A stretch of 7,325 nt of DNA from Bacteroidota bacterium. Lineage in GTDB: Bacteria; Bacteroidota; Bacteroidia; Cytophagales; Cyclobacteriaceae. Shown in pieces: positions 1 to 4,664 of the stretch (position 1 is the first letter of the stretch; every line of letters begins with the position of its first letter). The translations under genes were made by a program, and so were the position numbers. Under the pieces are notes generated by a model. It saw nothing but the letters and a program-made list of their open reading frames with translations, did not search any database and was not told the origin of the DNA. Location: assembly GCA_027297025.1 (NCBI GenBank), contig JAPUIM010000036.1:1-7325 (forward strand), read 5' to 3'.

Positions 1-128
1 TAACTTTTTACAATTTCCCATCCCACCCAGGTCCCAACCCTGCCTGGGCATTTTGGGCCAATTTCCGGAATATTAGGCCTTTCTTCCAGATACTTTTGTT
101 TGACGAAATAATTGGTTTCAAATATCAA
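1..128 (-). pseudogene. Second copy of gldB C-terminal segment (partial, left arm)
   Basis: Read on the minus strand from 128 to 1, this arm encodes QLIFETNYFVKQKYLEERPN (the Q codon straddles into 129-131), then IPEIGPKCPGRVGTWVGWE and IVKS, cut off by the window edge. It matches the plus-strand copy residue for residue except one Phe for Tyr. Twelve further codons differ silently (for example CAA/CAG, GAA/GAG, GGC/GGT, CCA/CCC, GTG/GTA). The PGRVG-WVGW-IVKSY block is what I recognise as the conserved C-terminal part of the GldB gliding-motility lipoprotein family. Everything N-terminal of the Gln is missing because the frame runs across the palindrome centre into antisense of the other arm. 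It is called a fragment; it could be the visible end of a chimeric read. Confidence 0.6.
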
Positions 129-256
129 TTGATTTTTGAAACCAATTATTATGTCAAACAGAAGTATTTGGAGGAGAGGCCTAATATTCCGGAAATTGGT
201 CCCAAATGCCCCGGTAGGGTTGGTACCTGGGTAGGATGGGAAATTGTAAAAAGCTA
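1..256. repeat. 256-bp near-perfect inverted repeat with no spacer
   Basis: Position i pairs with position 257-i across the whole stretch with no insertions or deletions, centred on CAATTG at 126-131 (TCAATTGA at 125-132). There are 14 mismatches in 128 pairs (about 89% identity). The left arm runs to the first base of the window, so the repeat may continue further left. Both arms are coding sequence for the same GldB C-terminal segment, and nearly all mismatches fall at silent codon positions. That is not expected for a selfish repeat or a terminator. It indicates two diverged alleles or paralogues joined tail-out at one palindromic site. Whether the junction exists in the cell or arose in library preparation or assembly cannot be decided from the sequence. 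Confidence 0.95.
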
Positions 257-356
257 CTTTCGTCAAAATCCTGAGGTAGGGTTAGAGCAATTAATGGCGA
301 ACCAGGATGCTCAAGCCATATTCAGTCAATCGAAGTATAAGCCAATTCCCCGCTAG
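96..356 (+). CDS. GldB-like gliding motility protein, C-terminal fragment with a foreign 5' end
   Basis: GldB is a membrane-anchored lipoprotein needed for gliding and type IX secretion-linked motility in Bacteroidota. Here only the C-terminal part is present. The homologous section begins near base 126-129 (QLIFETNYY), continues through the conserved PGRVGTWVGW and IVKSYF blocks, and ends with the typical ANQDAQAIFSQSKYKP tail before TAG. The open frame can be extended left to a TTG at 96, but those first 11 codons are antisense of the left palindrome arm and are not native. The lipoprotein signal and N-terminal two thirds are absent, so the fragment should not be functional as drawn. Its last 35 bases overlap the end of the convergent glycosyltransferase gene. 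The family call rests on remembered motifs; a broader GldB-like protein outside the motility set is possible. Confidence 0.7.
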   Translation: MFDEIIGFKYQLIFETNYYVKQKYLEERPNIPEIGPKCPGRVGTWVGWEIVKSYFRQNPEVGLEQLMANQDAQAIFSQSKYKPIPR

Positions 357-1536
357 AATTATTGATTCGGATTTCCTCCAGCAGAAGATGTAGTTTTTCT
401 ACTTGAGCCCTTCGGGAAAATTCTTTTTCTGCCAATTGCCGGGCGTTATTTTGATAAGTGGCTAAAATCTTTGAATCCTGAATAAAAGGAGTGATTTTTT
501 CTCCAAAATCCTCAAAACGTTCTTTGGAACAGTAGAACCCACAGCGATGCTCTTCCACTAACTTTTTGATCCATCCACCGGTATTTGTAATTATTAGTTT
601 TCCTGCGGCCAATGAATCAAAGAATTTATTAGGACTATTGGTTTTTAATATTTCAAAAGGGGCAAAACTAATGAAAGTTGCATGGGTTCTTCTTAAGACT
701 TCCCTCAGTCCGTCTTTATTTTGTGGCTCCATGAAAGTGACATTACTGAGTTCTTTCTGTTTGGCCATCCGTTTAATGCCGGCAAGTTTTGGGCCGTCCC
801 CAACAATTAAAAACTTAATATTGAGATGGGAATGCAAGGAGGCGATCTCAATAAAATGTTCCAAATGATTCACTTTTCCCACTGCCCCAAAATAGGTGAT
901 GGTGAATACATTGGATTCTTTATCCTGGACACTTGATGATGTACTGGTGGGCTCAAATTTGAAAAAATCGATATCAGACATATTGGGAATAAAGTGAACT
1001 TTATGATTATCAGATCTTTCTACCACCCGTTTCCTGATACCCGGAGAGAGGGTGATTATGTCATGGGCTTGTTGGTATATCGATCTCTCCCACTTTTGTA
1101 ATAGTTTGATTAGCCATGGGCTGCGAATATAACCCAACTCAATAGGAGCATCTGGCCACAGGTCCCGGACTTCGAAAATAAAGGGAAGTCCTATTTTGGC
1201 TTTGATTTTCATGGCCGTCCAGCCTACCGACAGAGGGGTAGAAGTGGCAATACACAAATCCCCGTTTTGCACTTTGAGGGCTTCCCGATATGCCAGGTAA
1301 GAAAATTTGATAAAGGCCCAGATCCTTCTATAAAAGCCCCATTGGGAATAGTAAGAAACTGGCAAATAATGCACTTGTATCCCCTTGTACTGGATTAATT
1401 TATAGGGTCCATTATGTGCAGTAATCATGTCTACCTGATGCCCTTTATCCACCAGCCCTTTGGCCATATAATAAGAGCGTATTGCCCCACCCTGATCGGG
1501 GGTTTTGAAGTATTGATGGATATAGATAAGATGCAT
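322..1536 (-). CDS. Family 4 glycosyltransferase (GT-B fold, WbuB-like)
   Basis: The gene encodes a 404-residue protein predicted to transfer a sugar from a nucleotide-sugar donor onto a surface-polysaccharide or lipid-linked acceptor at the cytoplasmic face of the membrane. The N-terminal Rossmann domain starts with IHQYFKTPDQGGAIRSYY (residues 6-23), whose Gly-Gly loop is typical of this subfamily, and contains RDLWPDAP at 124-131. A Ser/Thr-rich linker (about 197-209) precedes the C-terminal donor-binding domain, with YFGAVGKVNHLE at 215-226, VGDGP at 245-249 and SPNKFFDSLAAG at 301-312. Start 1536 is chosen because the ATG shares a base with the upstream asnB stop (TAATG), implying translational coupling. 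The frame stays open 16 codons further up to 1584, but that extension lies inside asnB and precedes the natural IHQYF start. No signal peptide or membrane helix is seen. Donor and acceptor cannot be read from the sequence. Confidence 0.9.
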   Translation of the reverse strand: MHLIYIHQYFKTPDQGGAIRSYYMAKGLVDKGHQVDMITAHNGPYKLIQYKGIQVHYLPVSYYSQWGFYRRIWAFIKFSYLAYREALKVQNGDLCIATSTPLSVGWTAMKIKAKIGLPFIFEVRDLWPDAPIELGYIRSPWLIKLLQKWERSIYQQAHDIITLSPGIRKRVVERSDNHKVHFIPNMSDIDFFKFEPTSTSSSVQDKESNVFTITYFGAVGKVNHLEHFIEIASLHSHLNIKFLIVGDGPKLAGIKRMAKQKELSNVTFMEPQNKDGLREVLRRTHATFISFAPFEILKTNSPNKFFDSLAAGKLIITNTGGWIKKLVEEHRCGFYCSKERFEDFGEKITPFIQDSKILATYQNNARQLAEKEFSRRAQVEKLHLLLEEIRINNSSGELAYTSID

Positions 1537-3386
1537 TAATCGAAATTGTGTTGCAACCAATGGCTCAAAGTAAGCAGGGACCATAATGGAATGGTATTAT
1601 CCTTCAGGCCATTTTTATGTTCACCAAGTAGTTTTTTAAAGGATTCAGGATCAATGTAATTGGAAATAGGCGTCTTTGGACTTTCCAAAAACCGCCATAA
1701 ATGATCCAAATTATTGGACTTTATCCATCGCCCGAAGGGAAGTCCAAACCCTTCCTTTTTTCTTCGGGCAAAATCTGATCCTCCCTTTCTTTCCAAAATT
1801 TTTCTTAGGCTCCATTTCCTGCCCTTTTTGAGCAAAACCTCACTGGGAAAACTATAAATATAATCCACTAACAGCTTATCCAGAAATGGCATTCTCATTT
1901 CCACGCTATTTTGCATACACATTTGATCGTTGATGGCTAAAACATCATCAATTAAATAATGGACACGATCGAAACCTAGAGCATCATCCATTGTATGGAT
2001 AGGTAAACTTCCATTGTTAAAAAATTGAGAATTGTCGACCCCTAGGGTAGTACCCAAACTGCAAAAATTTAAATAGGTGGTTTTTGGATCCGGATCGATA
2101 TTGTTCAAGAATGTTCTTACCAGTTGAGCTTTTTTTCGCCATGGGTGACTAAATCCAGATGGGCTTACATGTGCTAATCCCTTTAACGGTTTAATAAACT
2201 TGGTCATCCAACGGTAATTGTTTAAATATTTATAAAAGGCCCAGTGTCGGTTATAACCGGCAAATAATTCATCAGCACCAGCACCGGACAAAACTACCTT
2301 TACTGATTTTTGGGCCTCCTTTGATAATATATAGGTCATCAAGGCACCACTGTCGCCAATGGGCTGGTCAAAAAGCTCAATGAAATTTTCAAAATCATTT
2401 AATACTTCTCGGTTAACTTCAATACAAACATGATCACTTCCGAACTTTTTAGCAGCTACTTGAGCGTAGCGATAGTCCAGTGTACCATAGGATCCATCCT
2501 TGGGTGAGTTTACCAATGAAAAGGAGGGGATGGTTTTGGAAAAATGGTGTTGCAGTAAGGCAAGGATCAAGGTGCTGTCAACACCCCCACTCAAAAACAA
2601 ACCACAAGGAACATCGGATATCAAATGATTGATGATGGAATCAGATAAAAGTTTTTCAGTATGGTCTAACAGATCATTTTCGCTGACTGTTTCAGGATTT
2701 GTGGTTGTTGAAGGGATAGCCTGGATCTCATTGGTTTGGAGAACATCTCGATTGATATAACATCCAGGTTGAAGCTGGTAAATATTCTTAAAAAAGGTCT
2801 GGGGCCTTTTGGCATATCTAAAATGCAGGTAAAAAGGGATTTGATGTTCATTCAAAGATTTATTGACCAATCCCGAAGCAAGTATGCCCCGGATTTCGGA
2901 TGATAAAATAAAATACCTTGAATCCTCAAAGTAATAAACCGGTTTCATTCCAAACCGGTCCCGTGCTATAAGCAATTGATGATTAGATCTGTCATAAAAG
3001 ACAAAAGCGAACATACCATTTAGCTGGTCCAAGGCCTTCTCTCCTTTGTGAATTAACAACTGTAACAGTACTTCGGTATCTGAATTCGATTGAAAAGTGA
3101 CGCCAGTATCGATCAACTGATTTTTGAGTGTTTGAAAATTATAGATCTCACCATTGTAAATCAGGATATAATTCCCGCAAGGGGAGATAAAGGGTTGATT
3201 GGCTCGAGGTTGGGGGTCGAGGATTTTAAGACGGTTATTGCCCAGGAAGATTTGATAATTCTGATCCCTGAATGTTATAAAATGCTCAAAATCGGGGCCG
3301 CGGTGATGGGTTGCGGCCAGCATATATTTTATGGGAAAATCGTTGATTTGGCAAGTCTTGTCTACAATTAGATTAATGCCACACAT
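1536..3386 (-). CDS. asnB: Asparagine synthase, glutamine-hydrolysing (class II amidotransferase)
   Basis: A 616-residue protein of normal family length. Known chemistry: the N-terminal domain releases ammonia from glutamine, and the C-terminal domain adenylates a carboxylate with ATP and forms the amide, classically aspartate to asparagine. Seen here: Met-Cys start giving catalytic Cys2, HHRGPD at 27-32, NGEIYN at 78-83, SDTEVLL at 102-108 and RDRFGMKPVYY at 142-152 in the glutaminase. The synthetase has the ATP-pyrophosphatase loop SGGVDS at 266-271, SGAGADELFAGYNR at 367-380, VEMRMPFLD at 495-503 and KEGFGLP at 544-550. All key residues look intact. The stop overlaps the start of a glycosyltransferase gene, so this may be a polysaccharide-locus paralogue that amidates a sugar acid (as proposed for WbpS-type proteins) and not the housekeeping enzyme. 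The sequence does not settle the substrate. No clear promoter was found in the 146 bp upstream. Confidence 0.93.
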   Translation of the reverse strand: MCGINLIVDKTCQINDFPIKYMLAATHHRGPDFEHFITFRDQNYQIFLGNNRLKILDPQPRANQPFISPCGNYILIYNGEIYNFQTLKNQLIDTGVTFQSNSDTEVLLQLLIHKGEKALDQLNGMFAFVFYDRSNHQLLIARDRFGMKPVYYFEDSRYFILSSEIRGILASGLVNKSLNEHQIPFYLHFRYAKRPQTFFKNIYQLQPGCYINRDVLQTNEIQAIPSTTTNPETVSENDLLDHTEKLLSDSIINHLISDVPCGLFLSGGVDSTLILALLQHHFSKTIPSFSLVNSPKDGSYGTLDYRYAQVAAKKFGSDHVCIEVNREVLNDFENFIELFDQPIGDSGALMTYILSKEAQKSVKVVLSGAGADELFAGYNRHWAFYKYLNNYRWMTKFIKPLKGLAHVSPSGFSHPWRKKAQLVRTFLNNIDPDPKTTYLNFCSLGTTLGVDNSQFFNNGSLPIHTMDDALGFDRVHYLIDDVLAINDQMCMQNSVEMRMPFLDKLLVDYIYSFPSEVLLKKGRKWSLRKILERKGGSDFARRKKEGFGLPFGRWIKSNNLDHLWRFLESPKTPISNYIDPESFKKLLGEHKNGLKDNTIPLWSLLTLSHWLQHNFD

Positions 3387-3532
3387 AGTTGTAAAACCCT
3401 AAAAATAGTCAAAAGGGATGTACTTTCTACCTTCCCTCTCAACTCTTAAGGATTTGGGTGATTTGTGGGGTTGAGGGGTAATCTATCAGGCTGAAATCAA
3501 ATCAATATAAGCTCAAAAATTATACCGGGTAA
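3387..3532. other. 146-bp spacer between the anti-sigma-like gene and asnB
   Basis: This spacer separates two minus-strand genes. I looked on the minus strand for TAnnTTTG with an upstream TTG and found no convincing pair. The facing stretches CCCTCTCAAC (3434-3443) and GGTTGAGGGG (3469-3478) could pair imperfectly around a loop of about 25 bases with no U-tract, too weak to call a terminator. Whether asnB and the glycosyltransferase gene are transcribed with the sigma gene or from their own start is open. Confidence 0.4.
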
Positions 3533-3772
3533 TTATTTACCGATCGGATGTAAATTATACGATTTGGAATAATTAAGGATCTTATCTATCACACGTTGAG
3601 GAGGAACACTTAAATCCAGATCCAACTTCTGTTTTATTTCAAGATACTTACGATAAGTGTCCAGCAAATCTCCATCACAAAGCAAAGCGCTTTCTATTTC
3701 TCTTTTTTCCTGTTGGTCGGTTTCATCATAGATAAACCTGATAATGTCATCTTGGGTAAAGGTTTTGGTCAT
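3533..3772 (-). CDS. Small putative anti-sigma factor, soluble
   Basis: A 79-residue protein with the pattern FTQDDIIRFIYDE, then ETDQQEKREIESALLCDGD, then a charged helix LLDTYRKYLEIKQKLDLDL. I recognise this as the short N-terminal helical part of anti-sigma proteins that accompany Bacteroidota ECF sigma factors. The inferred role is to bind the partner sigma factor and hold it off RNA polymerase. It lacks a transmembrane helix, lacks the His-x3-Cys-x2-Cys zinc site (only one Cys is present) and has no sensor domain, so any signal must be cytoplasmic. The ATG lies 26 bp inside the end of the sigma gene in another frame, which supports both this start and coupled synthesis. The function rests on position and general resemblance and is not certain. 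Confidence 0.6.
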   Translation of the reverse strand: MTKTFTQDDIIRFIYDETDQQEKREIESALLCDGDLLDTYRKYLEIKQKLDLDLSVPPQRVIDKILNYSKSYNLHPIGK

Positions 3773-4346
3773 AGGCGATATTCTTTTGTTTCATCTTTTT
3801 TCTTAAGTTGATCAATGCGTATCTCATCCTTCCCAAAGCTGTATTAATGCTCACCTCAGTAGCATCGGCAATTTCTTGAAAACTCATCTCCATGTAATGT
3901 CTCATGATCAATACTTCCTTCTGGGCCTCCGGTAATTCCTGAACTAGTTCCTTCAAACCGGCACTAATGTCTTTCCTTATTTGCAATGTTTCGATCGAAT
4001 CTTCTGCAAATTCGATGGTATTAAATACCTTGTTACCATCTTCCAGAACTACCACGGGATATCTTTTACACCGTCTGAAATAATCAATGGCCAAATTGTG
4101 TGCAATTCTAAGAACCCATGGCAAGAATTTTCCTTCTTCATTGTACCTGCCGGATTTTATGGTATTAATTACCTTAATAAAGGTTTCTTGCAACAAATCC
4201 TCTGCTATATAAGTATCTTTAACTATCAATTGGATAGTAGTAAATACTTTCGATTTGTGCCTTGAAAGAAGATCCTCAAAAGCCTCTTCGTTACCTTCTT
4301 TGTACTGTGATAGCAAATCGCTATCACTCAACCTACTCCTGTTCAT
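3747..4346 (-). CDS. ECF-family RNA polymerase sigma factor
   Basis: A 199-residue sigma-70 protein with only regions 2 and 4, the hallmark of extracytoplasmic-function sigma factors. Region 2 spans roughly residues 22-93, with AEDLLQETFIKV at 48-59 (core-binding 2.2) and WVLRIAHNLAIDYFRR at 77-92 (2.3/2.4, -10 melting and recognition). Region 4 spans about 136-185, with the motif LPEAQKEVLIMRHYMEMSFQ at 138-157 and a recognition helix around VSINTALGRMRYAL at 165-178. The Trp and Asp-Tyr-Phe residues expected in region 2 are present. The ATG at 4346 is the first good start, and an acceptable Bacteroidota promoter lies about 80 bp upstream. The downstream anti-sigma candidate overlaps its 3' end. 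The regulon is unknown; the asnB and glycosyltransferase genes are close candidates by position only. Confidence 0.93.
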   Translation of the reverse strand: MNRSRLSDSDLLSQYKEGNEEAFEDLLSRHKSKVFTTIQLIVKDTYIAEDLLQETFIKVINTIKSGRYNEEGKFLPWVLRIAHNLAIDYFRRCKRYPVVVLEDGNKVFNTIEFAEDSIETLQIRKDISAGLKELVQELPEAQKEVLIMRHYMEMSFQEIADATEVSINTALGRMRYALINLRKKMKQKNIAYDQNLYPR

Positions 4347-4431
4347 GCAAAAAACTGTTTAGTAAACGTAGAGGTCTATATCATATTGTCTATTTGGGGG
4401 TCAAATAAAGGATTTTTCTTTGGTGTATTAT

Positions 4432-4462
4432 CAAATGTATGTATTAAGCAAAAAACATGCAA
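4432..4462 (-). promoter_or_regulatory. Bacteroidota-type promoter for the ECF sigma gene
   Basis: Read on the minus strand, TTG (4462-4460) is followed by 20 nt and then TACATTTG (4439-4432), which fits the Bacteroidota primary-sigma consensus TTG / about 19-20 nt / TAnnTTTG. Transcription would start near 4426, giving a leader of about 80 nt before the sigma ATG. A match to the primary-sigma consensus suggests basal expression; autoregulation by the ECF sigma would need a further promoter not recognised here. Confidence 0.55.
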
Positions 4463-4513
4463 ATAAATAAAGGGGGATATTAGAGATAATAATTATTAAA
4501 ATAAAAGGGAATG

Positions 4514-4583
4514 TTAAATATTTTTTAAAAAACCGTAACCCATACAATAACTCAAATATCCAGACGTTATTTAATATTTTTTA
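4514..4583. repeat. Pair of AT-rich direct repeats
   Basis: TTAAATATTTTTTA at 4514-4527 and TTTAATATTTTTTA at 4570-4583 match at 13 of 14 positions, 56 bp apart. Each is followed by GTAACC (4535-4540 and 4594-4599). They could be paired binding sites or curved DNA upstream of uvrA, but low complexity makes chance similarity quite possible. Confidence 0.35.
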
Positions 4584-4589
4584 CAGGCG

Positions 4590-4602
4590 AATGGTAACCA
4601 TT
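4590..4602. promoter_or_regulatory. Small dyad AATGGT-A-ACCATT (possible operator)
   Basis: A perfect 6-bp inverted repeat around one central base lies 8 bp upstream of the TATCTTTG box, covering where its -33 element would be. A regulator bound there could control uvrA. No regulator is identified, and a 6-bp dyad can occur by chance. Confidence 0.3.
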
Positions 4603-4610
4603 TCTAAGTT

Positions 4611-4618
4611 TATCTTTG
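4611..4618 (+). promoter_or_regulatory. Candidate upstream -7 box for uvrA (TATCTTTG)
   Basis: TATCTTTG matches TAnnTTTG exactly, but no TTG lies 17-23 nt upstream. If used, it would give a leader of about 40 nt before the first uvrA ATG. Confidence 0.35.
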
Positions 4619-4650
4619 AACCCTTCGCCCATTTTCTCTCTCACTTTTTT

Positions 4651-4658
4651 TAACTTTG
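4651..4658 (+). promoter_or_regulatory. Candidate proximal -7 box for uvrA (TAACTTTG)
   Basis: TAACTTTG (followed by C) matches the TAnnTTTG -7 element and ends 6 bp before the ATG at 4665. Transcription from it would begin at about the ATG, giving a leaderless or nearly leaderless message, or a leader of about 28 nt if the ATG at 4692 is used. No TTG is found at -33, which lowers confidence. Confidence 0.45.
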
Positions 4659-4664
4659 CGGGCT

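Larger units (their letters stand above)
4347..4664. other. Divergent intergenic region between sigma gene and uvrA
   Basis: This 318-bp AT-rich, non-coding stretch separates two divergently transcribed genes. It contains a minus-strand promoter at 4432-4462, two plus-strand -7 boxes at 4611-4618 and 4651-4658, a dyad at 4590-4602, and two AT-rich direct repeats at 4514-4527 and 4570-4583. I saw no small coding frame, tRNA or clear riboswitch in it. Confidence 0.7.

Noticed and set aside
96..131. TTG-initiated 5' extension of the GldB frame as a genuine N-terminus
   Set aside because: These codons are the antisense of the left palindrome arm and bear no relation to a lipoprotein signal. They are open only because of the fold-back.
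1..256. Palindrome as a transcription terminator or mobile-element end
   Set aside because: It is far too long, has no U-tract, has no adjacent transposase, and its arms are coding sequence with silent-site differences.
566..868. Plus-strand 100-codon frame inside the glycosyltransferase gene
   Set aside because: It is antisense to conserved glycosyltransferase motifs and shows no recognisable protein features.
1537..1584. Longer glycosyltransferase start at 1584
   Set aside because: It would overlap the conserved asnB end by 49 bases and add 16 residues before the natural IHQYF beginning. The TAATG coupling supports 1536.
3090..3371. Plus-strand 93-codon frame inside asnB
   Set aside because: It is antisense to the AsnB glutaminase domain, whose conserved residues explain the sequence.
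3434..3478. Possible hairpin terminator before asnB
   Set aside because: The pairing is imperfect, the loop is long and no U-tract follows on either strand.
3981..4265. Plus-strand 94-codon frame inside the sigma gene
   Set aside because: It is antisense to sigma regions 2 to 4 and has no family signature.
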